Shown here: positions 10,199-20,241 of the stretch, piece after piece
How the letters are laid out: each line of letters starts with the position of its first letter
How positions within the stretch are numbered: position 1 is the stretch's first letter
NCBI RefSeq assembly: GCF_014356525.2
Contig: NC_052509.1
Coordinates: 37,336,875-37,400,874 of the forward strand
Direction of reading: 5' to 3'
DNA from: Nilaparvata lugens
Taxonomy: Eukaryota > Arthropoda > Insecta > Hemiptera > Delphacidae
Length of the DNA stretch: 64,000 nt
The notes under the pieces: model-generated
What the model saw: the letters and a program-made list of their open reading frames with translations, nothing else
What the model was told of the DNA's origin: nothing
The model's database searches: none
Made by a program: the position numbers and the translations under genes

Positions 10199-10865
10199 AA
10201 TGATAGACAAGGATAACAAAACCAAAGTTGATCAAATACTGTCATTATAACGTGGACCTCACTATACCAGGACTCTGGCCATGTTGTTTTTCAATGTCAT
10301 CCTAATAAGGCGGATAAGCTTTCTGGGAAAACCAAAACTTTCGAGCACATCCAACAGCTTATTATTGTAATCGTGTGCTGACAGCTAAAAATAAGCCCAA
10401 AGAATTGTGGTTTATTGTAAAAGAGAATCTGAACAAGAACGATTTAAAAGATAGTAATCAAAATGATTGCCTGACGGCAGGTGGTTTTAATGATTTCTTT
10501 ATTGAAAGTGTTGGTAATATTGTTCGAAGAGTACCTACCTCTGTAAATGATATTTCTTGTTATCTTGACATTCACAAACAAGATAATCCTGTATTAAATT
10601 CTTTCTCTTTTTCATGTATTACTGTTGAGCAGGTGTATAATTCTATATTATCTCTCAGTAATAGTGCTTGTCTTGATGTTTACTATTTAAATTCATGTTT
10701 TATGAAATTGGCTGCACCATTTGTATGTGAAGTGTTGTGTTACCTTTCTAATATTTGTATTAAGGATGGTGAATTTCCTAAATTAATCAAAGTTATTCCT
10801 TTGTTGAAAAAAGGTTCATCTCTGGATTACAACAATTATAGGCCTGTTTCCATTATTCCTATAAT
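10199..10865 (+). repeat. Inverted duplication, right arm
   Basis: Mate of 8702-9368. It contains half of the TATAGTGAGG MITE (10214-10268, ending CTCACTATA) and the 5' part of LINE B. The arms are separated by an 830-bp spacer holding the rest of MITE copy 1, an RTE fragment and a family Q copy. Confidence 0.9.
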
Positions 10866-12087
10866 TTCAAAGATATTTGAGATGGTACTCTATAAGCAAA
10901 TCATAAGCTATTTTGAAAGTAATTCACTGTTCACAAATAGTCAATTTGGATATAGATCTAAAAGAGGTACTCATGGGGCTATATCTGAATTCATGAAAAA
11001 CTGTATTAACTGGATGGATGGTAAGAACAAAGTTTCTAGTAGTTTTTATGACATGTCAAAGGCTTTTGACACCATATCTCATGAGATTTTGATAAAAAAA
11101 CTCCAGTTTTATGGGTTTGATGATGTGTCTATTAAGCTTATGATTTCCTATTCAAGTGATAGATTTCAGGCTTCTTTTTATAATGGTTCTCTTTCTCATT
11201 TTTCGAAGGTTCAGACAGGTGTACCCTAGGGCTCCACACTTGGACCTATACTCTTCATTATTTATACCAATGACTTGCCAGCTGCTATAAGTAATGGAGA
11301 TATTAAGGCTTCTATGTTTGCTGATGATCTGGCAGTCCAGATTAAGTGTGAAAAGATTTTTACCAATTTGAATGTATTGGGGCAGATTAATTCAGCTATT
11401 GAGGACTGGACAGCTGCTAACTTCCTTTGTCTCAATAAAGATAAGACCCAGTTGTTAGATTCTGACTTTGGTTGTAAGACAGACATTAGTTATGTCAAAT
11501 TTCTTGGCATCACATTGCAGAGTAATAAGAAATGGGAGAATCATATTTTTCCATTGGGTAAGGAAATATCTAGAGGCATTTTTATGTTATGTAGATTAAG
11601 AAATATTGTTAGCATTGATGTGTTGGTAGCTGTATATTATGCTTACATTCAGTCACACCTGTTGTATGGTATTTTGGCATGGGGGAGAGATACCAATATG
11701 AAGAAACTTCTTGTTGTACAAAAAAGGGCCATAAGGATCATTTGTAAAGTAGATAGTAGAGCACATTGTCGACCTCTGTTTAAAAAACTCAATATTATGA
11801 CTGTTTATGCTTTGTATGTGTTTGAATGTCTGATGTATACAAGAAAAAATCTTTCCATCTTATCCATGAATAGTGATATCCACAATCATTTTACAAGACA
11901 AGCAGAAGCACTTAGATTATCACAGTGCAATTACCATTTAACTTTAAAAAGTTTTGTTGAATTTGGAAAGAGGTTATTTAATAAACTGCCTGCTCATATT
12001 AAAGAATGTGATATTAATAGTTTTAAGGTTTCTGTTAAAAAGATTCTAATTGACTGCTGTCCATATGGTTATGAGGATTTGTGGTAA
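10318..12087 (+). pseudogene. LINE B ORF2 reverse transcriptase, one nonsense codon
   Basis: 5'-truncated non-LTR retrotransposon ORF2 without its endonuclease. Open from 10318. Reverse-transcriptase landmarks run in order: NNYRPVSIIPIISKIFE, QFGYRSKRGTHGAI, the first catalytic Asp in FYDMSKAFD, then GVP-stop-GS at 11227-11229 where the family has GVPQGS, then FADD at about 11320. The C-terminal part has KFLGITLQSN, LLYGILAWG and a NKLPAHIK tail and ends TAA at 12087. One TAG (a CAG-to-TAG change would explain it) inactivates an otherwise open frame. Resembles Jockey/CR1-group elements; the clade is not certain. Confidence 0.85.
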
Positions 12088-12282
12088 TGTCTGTGTATTT
12101 TCTTAACTGAGATATACCTGTTTTAAAAATGGTTATCATATCATATAGAATTTGCTTATCTTACGATGTGACTGTGATAACTATTAACGTTTATTGTTAT
12201 ATTTTAGAAATTTTTTTTTAATTGTTGACTTTGTCTTGCATTTTTGTTAAAGTGTTCTGGCAATAAATGAATCTTGAATCTT
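12088..12282 (+). mobile_element. LINE B 3' UTR and tail
   Basis: Non-coding 3' end with AATAAA at 12262-12267, closing with two tandem TGAATCT heptamers rather than poly(A). Directly after it the - strand RTE sequence resumes, so this is the right junction of LINE B. Confidence 0.7.
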
Positions 12283-12674
12283 GTCTATGGAATCAAAGGC
12301 CATTCTGTAATCCACAAACAACATGTGCAGGTCTATATTATATTCGGTGCATTTTTCCATGACCTGATGGACTGAGAAGATTTGATCTGTTGTATTTCTC
12401 CCGATTCGGAAACCGCATTGGTATTCTCCTACAATTTCTTCTGCCAAGGTGCTCATTCTTCTCAATAATATAGTTGAGAATATTTTGTATGCTACATTTA
12501 ACAAAGTAATTACTCTCTAGTTATTGCAGATTTTCTTGTCACCTTTTTTGTGAATTGGAAAATTCATGCCCATGCACCACTCTTCAGGCATGGTTTCTCC
12601 ATTCCATATCCTCTTTATGATGTGAAAGAGCTGCTTCATCAAAGGTTCTCCTCCATACTTCAGCAACTCCGCTG
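12283..12674 (-). pseudogene. RTE-like LINE, reverse transcriptase piece
   Basis: Read on the - strand: PAELLKYGGEPLM, FPIHKKGDKK, then an in-frame stop, then TLLNVAYKIF, EYQCGFRIGRNTTDQIF and FVDYRMAFDSID. These are the finger and palm blocks of RTE-clade reverse transcriptase. The left end is cut by LINE B just after MAFDSID, the right end by LINE A just before PAELLKYGG. The other half of the sequence is at 18147-18604. Confidence 0.8.
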
Positions 12675-12849
12675 GTGAGGGCAGCGTCTCCTCAACTCCT
12701 ATCCATTGTCCTCACCTCTGTAATTACCATCAAAACTAAAAATATTGTTATTTTATAGACCCAGGAAGTGTTTCTAAAGTTAAAAAATCATTACCGGATT
12801 GTTCTCAAAATATAAGGATAAGTAAATAAGTGATACTAACTAAATATGA

Positions 12850-13390
12850 CATAGAGTCATGATTGTAGCCTAGAAACAGGAGCACACAGGTAGGAAGACT
12901 GCATGTTTGGATTAATCGATTTGGAATTGGATCTCTAGATAAATTTATGAAATACATAAATTAATTTGAAAGTAAACTCATATGAAGTATTAATCTTGAA
13001 CTCTGAGAAAATAATAAATTATACAGTCTTTCTCAATCTCAAACGTAACCTTCAAACAGGAGCATACATGTAGGAAGACTACAGGATAAGAGATAGGCCT
13101 ACTCGTTTCGATTCCAAATACATCTTATTACAAATTCTGAACTAATCTAAATAGTAAACTCAGATGATGTATTGCTAAACTCTCAGTAAACAATTATAAC
13201 CTTTAGTATTTTTTACCTGCAATACATAGCGTAGCCTACAAACGAGAGCATAGCCTACAAGTAAGAGGACTGCATGATGATATACATTTTGATGAAGCAT
13301 TTTAATTGATCTAGAAGTAAACTCAGATCTTTATATATCTATTTTATCTCTTTCCTCACTCGTAATAAATGACCTGAAAACAGGATTTTT
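12850..13390 (+). repeat. 180-bp tandem units in LINE A 5' region
   Basis: A block with AACAGGAGCAYACA...GTAGGAAGACT at its start and GTAAACTCA near its end recurs at about 12875, 13055 and 13237, spacing close to 180 bp. A weaker fourth start is seen near 13371 (CTGAAAACAGGA). The units are diverged. Repeated 5' monomers act as internal promoters in some LINEs; that role is an inference here. Confidence 0.65.
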
Positions 13391-13569
13391 CAATACATAA
13401 CATACTGAATCTCCAAACTATAAGCCCAAAGCTAGGCACAACTTGTTTTTCTGCAAAAACATGCTGATCACTACTTTGATCGGAGGAAACTCACAATATC
13501 TGCAAGGTGTCTCATTAAATGTTACAGTGTTCCAAATTTGTTTGAAGCTAGAAGGATAAACATAAAAAA

Positions 13570-14007
13570 ATGGAACCATTTTTGCAGAATAAATCTAAAC
13601 TAACCTCAAAGTTGACACCAAAAGCAACTCAGTTTGGAGATAGAAAAATGGAACAAACAACATCACGTAAAATAACAACACCAGTATCCCAACAAGAAGT
13701 AAAAAAAGTAAAGAATAAGGAAGTGACAAATGACTTTTGTAATATATGTAAATCCCCAGTTTTAAAAGATGACAAAGCAGTCGCCTGCGACTGTGATGAG
13801 AATAAATGGAACCACATAAAATGTGTAGGAATATCAGATGAAAGATATGAACTTATCAAAATTGGTGAGGACAAGGAATCATGGAAATGTGATATGTGTA
13901 TGATGCTGGAGGACTCAAGAAATGCTGTACACAGTGACCAAGCTACAACTAGTGCTCACAAACGACAATTCAAAAGAAAGAATTTGATGAAATTATACAA
14001 ATTTTAA
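13570..14007 (+). CDS. LINE A ORF1, N-terminal part with PHD finger
   Basis: 145 codons from an ATG in good context (AAAAAATGG). Residues about 56-112 form a Cys-rich PHD-like finger: CNIC, CDCD, WNHIKCVG, then WKCDMC. ORF1 PHD fingers in CR1-like LINEs are thought to aid RNA or chromatin binding. The frame ends at TAA 14005-14007. The next frame is open from 13938 and encodes a coiled coil there, so this stop probably follows a one-base frameshift between 13938 and 14004 rather than ending a separate protein. Confidence 0.75.
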   Translation: MEPFLQNKSKLTSKLTPKATQFGDRKMEQTTSRKITTPVSQQEVKKVKNKEVTNDFCNICKSPVLKDDKAVACDCDENKWNHIKCVGISDERYELIKIGEDKESWKCDMCMMLEDSRNAVHSDQATTSAHKRQFKRKNLMKLYKF

Positions 14008-15107
14008 TGGAGGATATCACAGACCTAAAAAATGAAATAAAAATTCTAAAGAGTGACAATAACAGACTGTCCGACATAGTGGCAAGAAAAACAGATACTA
14101 TTTATAAACTGGAAAACATAATTTATGATTTTGCACGAGGTATGTACCCAGAACCAACAAGCCAAGCTGGAACCAAAATACATAAAGATACCATGACACT
14201 GGTGAATGGATCTGATGACTGTATAATTGAAAACAAAATGACGAATACCAACCAAGACAATGACCTTGGCAGAAACAGGACAATTTCGACTGAACTCTCG
14301 AGGAGACTTACAGAGCCTGAAAAAGGCATAGAATCACAAAAAAATACACATAATACCTTCCACAGAGTGTCCATCACACAAGCACCTGGACCAAGTGCCC
14401 TGCTGCTGGGGGACTCAACTCTTCGAGCTGCTGCTGCAATGATAAAGGACAACCACCAATGCAATGTAGAAACCAAAATCCTACTGGGTGGGCAAATACA
14501 GGACATTAGCAGATTCCTGGCAAATAAAGATTCTCTACCAGAAAAAATTGTTATAAACATAGGATCAAATAACCTAATGAATTATAATACACCCAACCAC
14601 ATTATGCGACCCCTCTGGTATACTATAGAGGCGGGCATAAAAAAGCATGAAAACACAAAATGGTACATAAATGGTATAATGTATAGAAGGGACATAAGAG
14701 ATCTACATGTTACAGAGACAAACAAAGCATTTCAATTCATGTGTTTACAACTTGGAGCCTACTTCATTGATACATCACCAGCCTGTGGAAGCAACTGCTA
14801 CAGACATGACGGGGTTCACCCAAACAAAAAAGGAGCCAACTGCCTGGCCGGGATAATTATGAAAAATGCAAAACTCCAGGGTAATCCTACAATCATGACG
14901 CTAAATGACTCAGCATGTGGCCTGGATGATACCAAAGTAAAGACAAGCACAAAGAATATGATGGCCGCAGAGAATAACATGCAGAATCCAGACACCTCTG
15001 ATCCAACGGAGAATATGACAACTACAGAGAATAATATGCAGAAGACAGACACACCGAGTGAAGCTACAAAAAACGACAAAGCACACAAAGAAGACCACTC
15101 CCAATGA
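14007..15107 (+). CDS. LINE A ORF1, coiled coil and SGNH esterase
   Basis: 366 codons from ATG 14007; the frame is open upstream to 13938. The first 50 residues form a coiled coil (ITDLKNEIKILKSDNNRL). Residues about 127-290 form an SGNH/GDSL hydrolase fold: block I LLLGDST, a later VINIGSNN block and DGVHPNKKGA carrying the Asp and His. Such esterase domains occur in ORF1 of CR1-type LINEs, where their substrate is unknown. The C-terminus has two diverged copies of a TENNMQ-containing unit. The TGA stop overlaps the ORF2 start (ATGA), suggesting coupled translation. It is most likely the second part of one frameshifted ORF1. Confidence 0.78.
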   Translation: MEDITDLKNEIKILKSDNNRLSDIVARKTDTIYKLENIIYDFARGMYPEPTSQAGTKIHKDTMTLVNGSDDCIIENKMTNTNQDNDLGRNRTISTELSRRLTEPEKGIESQKNTHNTFHRVSITQAPGPSALLLGDSTLRAAAAMIKDNHQCNVETKILLGGQIQDISRFLANKDSLPEKIVINIGSNNLMNYNTPNHIMRPLWYTIEAGIKKHENTKWYINGIMYRRDIRDLHVTETNKAFQFMCLQLGAYFIDTSPACGSNCYRHDGVHPNKKGANCLAGIIMKNAKLQGNPTIMTLNDSACGLDDTKVKTSTKNMMAAENNMQNPDTSDPTENMTTTENNMQKTDTPSEATKNDKAHKEDHSQ

Positions 15108-16051
15108 CACAACCTAATGGAGAGTACTTACCGGACCATGGAAAAAAGAGCAACCTATCAAGAAAAACAATAGACAAAAATATAGTAATTTTCTTCCTGA
15201 ATATACAACGAGGCCTACAAAATAAGATAGAACAATTGATCATAGAGGTGGAAAAAATAAGACCCCATTTCTTACTAATAGCTGAACACAGATTGAGCAA
15301 GGACAGACTAGAGACTACTAATATACCAGGCTACACACTACAAACCGACTTCTCAAGGAAACTTCACATGTGGGGCGGCGTAGCCATATACTCATCTGAC
15401 ACTCTAGATTACAACTATAAAATTTTGAACACAGACAAATTTTCCAAGGAGCTCACTAGTGAAATGGCTGCTTTGACTTTAAGGACAAAAACTAGGAAAC
15501 TGACAATAGCTTGTATTTATAGGCCAACATCTGGAAATACCCTAGAGTTTTATGAGTATATGGACAGGTTCTTGACACATATCATGACAGGTAATGGTGA
15601 CATAGTGATAATGGGGGATTTGAATGTTGACTCACTGCAAAATTCACCCAATTTAAAGAAACTAAAAAACATTTTAGCCCAGCATAACTTGGAAACATTA
15701 CAGCTTCCACCAACGAGACAAACATCTAACTCTGAGACAAGTATAGATCACTGCATTACAAACCTGTGCAATCCTAAAATAAAAGTAATCAATAATGTAA
15801 TATCAGACCACAGGGGAATAGAATGCACTCTTGATGCATCTATAAGCCGCAGACAGGACGATATGGTGAGCTTTAGACGACTGAATCTTGAGAACATGGA
15901 TCTGGTGAGACTGGCACTCCAAAGGGAAGACTGGAAGGAACTTATGGGATCAAAAACAGTGAATCAGAAGTACAACATTTTTGTAGAGACCATGCTATAC
16001 CACATTGCCCATGCTATAACTGCATTTGCCCCTTCAAAGCAGGAAGAATAA
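15104..16051 (+). CDS. LINE A ORF2, APE-type endonuclease domain
   Basis: 315 codons starting in a 4-bp ATGA overlap with ORF1. Exonuclease-endonuclease-phosphatase signature blocks are in order: FFLNIQRGLQNK (Asn), LLIAEHRL (Glu), GGVAIYSS, CIYRPTSGN, IVIMGDLNVDSL (Asp/Asn) and SDHRGIECTL (Asp-His). It would nick target DNA for target-primed reverse transcription. The frame ends in TAA at 16049-16051, whereas the following linker is coding-like in another frame, so the intact ORF2 was longer. Confidence 0.82.
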   Translation: MTQPNGEYLPDHGKKSNLSRKTIDKNIVIFFLNIQRGLQNKIEQLIIEVEKIRPHFLLIAEHRLSKDRLETTNIPGYTLQTDFSRKLHMWGGVAIYSSDTLDYNYKILNTDKFSKELTSEMAALTLRTKTRKLTIACIYRPTSGNTLEFYEYMDRFLTHIMTGNGDIVIMGDLNVDSLQNSPNLKKLKNILAQHNLETLQLPPTRQTSNSETSIDHCITNLCNPKIKVINNVISDHRGIECTLDASISRRQDDMVSFRRLNLENMDLVRLALQREDWKELMGSKTVNQKYNIFVETMLYHIAHAITAFAPSKQEE

Positions 16052-17408
16052 ACAGAAAAAAGACAAGACATTTTGAAGTTACAGGAAGGATAAGAGACCT
16101 GAGACAGAGGCTACTTGATGCCAACACCTTATACCAGATGACCGGAACCCACGAACACAAGATCAAATACTCACAGTCAAAGGAAATATATGATAGGGAA
16201 GTCAAAGCAGAAAAAAGAGATACATAACAGACAGAATAAAGCAGTCAACAAATCAAACTAAAGAAACATGGAAGGTAATAAACGAGGAACGAAAAATGAA
16301 GAAGAGCACAGGAAATGACGTACTGAGTTTGGTAATGGGTAACAAACTAGAAACAGACCCTCACACCCTAGTGGAATATTTAAATAACTACTTCGTAAAT
16401 GTCGGCCAAACCAATATTCAAGTGCAAACTCCACCAAATTCTTATCTTGCCACAAACCAGGAAAACGAGGCCCTACTGGAAAGGTTCGAGAGCATATCAA
16501 AAAGAGATCTGATTGAAATTTTCCTAATGACCAAGCATAAACACTCGGCGGGAATAGATGGGATCCCAGGAAAACTGCTCTACCACTGTCATGACGAAAT
16601 TTATCACCCAATTCTACAAATAGTAAACTCCTCTATTGCAGAAGCAACAGTACCAGACTACATGAAAATATCACTTGTCTATCCAAAGTATAAAAAAAAT
16701 GATAAAACAAATATAGAAAACTTCCGACCAATAGCAACACTGCCTACTTCATCAAAATACCTGGAAAAAGCAATATACCTGCAAATTCTGAATTACCTGA
16801 AACAAAACAACAAACTACATCTTCACCAACATGGATTCCGAAACGATAAGACAATAGATACAGCCTTAGCAGACCTCTTATGTTTTGTCACACAAAACTG
16901 GGAACAAAAGAAAAAGGTATCCGCAATCTTTCTAGATCTAAAAAAGGCCTTCGACAGTCTAGACTGGAACATTCTAAAAACAGAAATTTGCAAAATAGGA
17001 ATACGAGGCCAAGCAGGGAAGTGGTTGGAGGACTATCTAACAGACAGATACCAGTGCATGGAGCTTAGATACAAGGACAAAGGCAAAACCATGACTGCCA
17101 GATCTCTAGTCCAACCTATGAAAAACGGAGTACCACAGGGATCTGTGCTGGGACCATTATTATTTCTTATTTACATAAACGGTTTGCCCAAACAACTACC
17201 AATGTTTTCTAAATGTATTCTATTCGCCGATGACACAACTTTAATCATAAATGGAAAAGACCAGGACAAACTACAACTAAATTATAATACTACCATAGCT
17301 TCAACAAAAACAGCCCTGACAAACCTAAAAACTCAATATAAACACATCCAAAAGTACAGTAATAAATTTCAAAACAAGATCAGCAACCGAAAACCAACTA
17401 GATACTGA
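16052..17408 (+). pseudogene. LINE A ORF2, reverse transcriptase domain
   Basis: From about 16070 a linker is open in one frame. It shifts near 16220 and then runs to 17408 (ATG 16296 inside). Motifs: STNQTKETWKVINEE, AGIDGIPGKLL, NFRPIATLPT, HGFRNDKTID, catalytic Asp in LDLKKAFDSLDW, GVPQGSVLGPLLFLIYING and FADD at about 17225. All palm residues are present. It ends in a premature stop caused by a further frameshift near 17400, so this is an inactivated polymerase. Confidence 0.82.
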
Positions 17409-17415
17409 TGAAGAG

Positions 17416-18057
17416 GTGACAGATACAGCACGATTCTTGGGAATTACACTTGATGCACACCTAACATGGGATAAACACATTGAAAAGTTGGTAGGTAAAC
17501 TATCCTCAGCCCTCTATGCCATCAAACGTATAAAGGCAATAGCTGACAAAAAAACTGCTCTGATGGCTTACTACTCGCTATTTGCATCACACATGGGCTA
17601 TGGAATAATAGCATGGGGAGCAGCCCCGCAGACCTACATTGTGCAAATATTAATTCTCCAAAAGAAAATAATAAGAATAATAAATGGTTTACCACACGAT
17701 ACACACTGCAAACCATACTTCATACAGGATAGGATCCTCACTGTAATATCTCTATACATACTTAAAGCAATAATACATATAAAAAAATTCAAACCAGACA
17801 AGCCACACAGAAGAAATATCCACGAGCACAACACAAGAAGAAAAAATGATCTTGAAATTCCCTACAACAGACTACAAAAATCACAAAAACAGCCAGATTC
17901 CTCAGGGTGTAAATTTTTCAACTGTCTACCGGATGACCTCAAACAAATTGAATGTCAAAACCAATTCAAAAAGGCTCTCAAAAAGTATCTGACTGAGAAC
18001 CCTCTGTATTCAATACAAGAATTCATGGAGCTAAGCGCTCAACGGAGATTCCACTGA
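17416..18057 (+). pseudogene. LINE A ORF2, C-terminal thumb region
   Basis: 213 codons continuing ORF2 in a third frame: RFLGITLDAHLTWDKHI, MGYGIIAWG, NTRRKND and FNCLPDDLKQIE, the usual C-terminal blocks of CR1/Jockey ORF2. There is no zinc knuckle. It ends TGA at 18055-18057, followed by a 90-bp 3' UTR and the short-repeat tail. Confidence 0.8.
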
Positions 18058-18146
18058 TACCCTGACCTCGCCCTCCTACCTTACCTGACGTGCCCCTGAT
18101 CTCAATGATATAGGTGGTAAAAATAAAAGTAAAAGTAAGTAAAAGT

Positions 18147-18604
18147 ATGTGGTCTGTGCCTAAGGCTTTTCGATTCCTTTGTTTCATTGTTGCATATACT
18201 AGTTCTTCCCATGTTGGCTCTTCTACCCACATATCAGCAGATTGATACTTTGGTATCCAAGTGTCTTCAGGTGCTGTTTGTGGATTATTCTGTAATAAGT
18301 CTTCAAAATGTTCCACCCATCTCTCTAATATATTCTGCTCTTCAGTTGGTGTTTGTCCATTTTTATCCTTACATATGCTTGTTTTTGGATGAAATCCTTT
18401 TTCTAGCCTCTTGAATGCTTGGTAGAATTTCCTTGTCTCATTTGGTCGATTCAAATTTTCTATTTGTTCAATCTACTTTTTGAGGTATTCTCGCTTCTTT
18501 TTTCTCAGGATAGCCTTGGCTTTTCTCCTGCTCTCTTTGTAGGTCTCCACGTTTTGTCTGGTTCTTCTCTGGCTCGTCCTATGTGTTCAATGGTTCATTG
18601 AACC
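18147..18604 (-). pseudogene. RTE-like LINE, linker before reverse transcriptase
   Basis: - strand: TRQNVETYKESRRKAKAILR, one in-frame stop, then NLNRPNETRKFYQAFKRLEK, TEEQNILERWVEHFEDLL and KALGTDHI. This is the region between endonuclease and fingers in RTE-clade elements. It joins to 12674 once LINE A is removed. Confidence 0.75.
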
Positions 18605-19655
18605 CCCAGAATTGAATCAACTTCCTATACAATGATGAATTTGCAACTCAAATAATTATATTTTTATTTTATTCTCATTAAATTACATCACATTTTTCAT
18701 CTATGTAAACTCAATGTTGATGTTTTGCTGCCGGTGCCTGAGATCCCAGAGTGGCTTGCTTGATACAGCACCGAATGGGATGACGAGATGCGTGGAGGTG
18801 GAAAGCAGTGTTCATTCCCCGATGTGAACCCAAAAACAGGGCTGGGTGAGGTAGTGGAACGGAGGAGGGGAATTGGTTTGCTAGCACGGATTTGGTTCAC
18901 AATCCTGTCTGAACCAATTTTGCACGAGTTCATTCCGAGAGTAGCTGAACCTAGCCGAGGCAAGTGAAGCATTCGGTAAACCTCGGAATGAATTGTGAAT
19001 ATTCGTGATATGGATTCAGTAGCAGTGCCATCTTGAACATAACCAATAAATTCAAATTTGGTGGCAGTAAACAGTAAAAAAGCAGTAAACAAGAAGTAGA
19101 AAGCATGACAGTTTTGAGGTTATACGATATGATTTTGGGTATATATATTATACTGTATACAGTTGTGATAGATTTCACTGCATTTTTCGTTGTATAAATT
19201 GTTTTTGCGTGTAGAAGAATATAGTAATTTCTAGTGTGTTTCGTGTATTCGTGAGTATTTCTAGTGTGTCCATTTTCTTTTGGTGAGAGTGTGAATATAA
19301 TTTATTGTGTTACCGTAACAGCATTTTGATGAAGAAATATGAATAAGGTTCAGTATTTGTTAAATACAAACAATATTGATATTGAGGGTAGGTGTAAAAT
19401 AAAACATAATGGTGACCAACTCCCGAAGTAAAAATCAAACAAGAAAAATATGAACAGGACAAAAAATTTATATTTGTAGAAAATATGCTCAATCTTTGGG
19501 GTGTAATTCCTTAAAATTATTTTTATTGATCACCTTTACACTTGATTATGCTCAATACTCTATATCCTCTTGACCTTTCTCTCCAATAGATCATGAGGTT
19601 GAACCCCCAAGCTAGAAGATCACGAGCCGCTACTGGCCAGTCTATCTCAATTTCT
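18605..19655. other. Unclassified insert within RTE-like element
   Basis: About 1 kb separating two RTE pieces. Both borders lie close to a GAACCCCCA string (18599-18607 and 19591-19599). The right half is AT-rich. 18697-19092 is open on the - strand but shows no domain I recognise. Possibly another non-autonomous insertion. Confidence 0.4.
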
Positions 19656-19935
19656 CTCATCAATTGTGTGTCTCATCAAACCATTCATCATTTTTCTCAC
19701 TTCCTTTAAAACCAATACTATTCTCGGCTGCTTTTACAATTGACTCTTCCACCTTTTGCCAACAGTCTTCAGCATTATATCCTTGTGCCTCCTCATGTCT
19801 AATAGCATCGCAATTCTGTTCAACCTTTTCCTGGTATTTTTTCATAATTTCTTCGCTCTTTAATGCCTCCAAATTCCTTTTCTGTTGCTTTCCTATTCTA
19901 GAATTTTCTATTACTGATATCTTTTCTGCGAGAAG
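19655..19935 (-). pseudogene. RTE-like LINE, 5'-truncated start
   Basis: - strand: KQQKRNLEALKSEEIMKKYQ, then VEESIVKAAENSIG and DEWFDE, the stretch that follows the endonuclease in RTE elements. The endonuclease itself is missing; the element begins inside a THAP-coding sequence, as expected for a 5'-truncated insertion. Confidence 0.65.
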
Positions 19936-20241
19936 GTTGATTTGGAAAAATTGTAGGGAAGGCATCACATAGTTTTACTTTTTTCCTTGGAACAGTCACA
20001 TAAGAACCATCTTCACACGAAAACTTGTCTTCTTTAATAATGTCTGATGCTCTAAAATGATTGATACACACAGCCGCCAAATTGTTGGAGACTTTAGAAT
20101 CTTTCTACACCTTGTCCATTTTTTCCTCAGCTTTTTATCTTTGGGAAAAGTAGGAAAAGTAAATATTGCCACTAAGGGGGGGTTTTCTATAATATAGTTC
20201 GATTTACACCCAGGGACACAACAATTTCTAGGCATGTTCAA
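19936..20241 (-). pseudogene. THAP zinc-finger fragment, frameshifted
   Basis: Starts MPRNCCVPGCKSNY (20227 downward), then FTFPTFPKDKKLRKKW, and after a frameshift near 20075-20080 continues AAVCINHF...DAFPTIFP. Together these give the C2-C-H zinc signature (CxxxxC...CxxH) and the terminal (A/V)PTIF motif of a THAP domain of normal size (about 85 residues). THAP domains are DNA-binding modules of P-element-type transposases and of some host regulators. What followed is lost to the RTE insertion. A transposon source is likelier than a host gene. Confidence 0.7.

Larger units (their letters stand above)
12676..18146 (+). mobile_element. LINE A, near full-length CR1/Jockey-like element
   Basis: 5.5-kb non-LTR retrotransposon inserted in the RTE-like element. 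Its ends are set by the host reading frame: the RTE codons ...GTDHI stop at the right border and PAELLKYGG... resume at the left border. Order: 5' region with 180-bp tandem units, ORF1 (PHD finger, coiled coil, SGNH esterase), ORF2 (APE-type endonuclease, reverse transcriptase), and a 3' tail of AAAGTAAAAGTAAGTAAAAG-type repeats. ORF1 has one frameshift and ORF2 at least two, so it is dead but recent. Esterase plus PHD in ORF1 is typical of the CR1/L2-related group; the exact clade was not established. Confidence 0.85.

Noticed and set aside
15064..15300. - strand ORFs antisense to LINE A (also 14123-14560, 16258-16611)
   Set aside because: Shadows of the ORF1/ORF2 coding frames.
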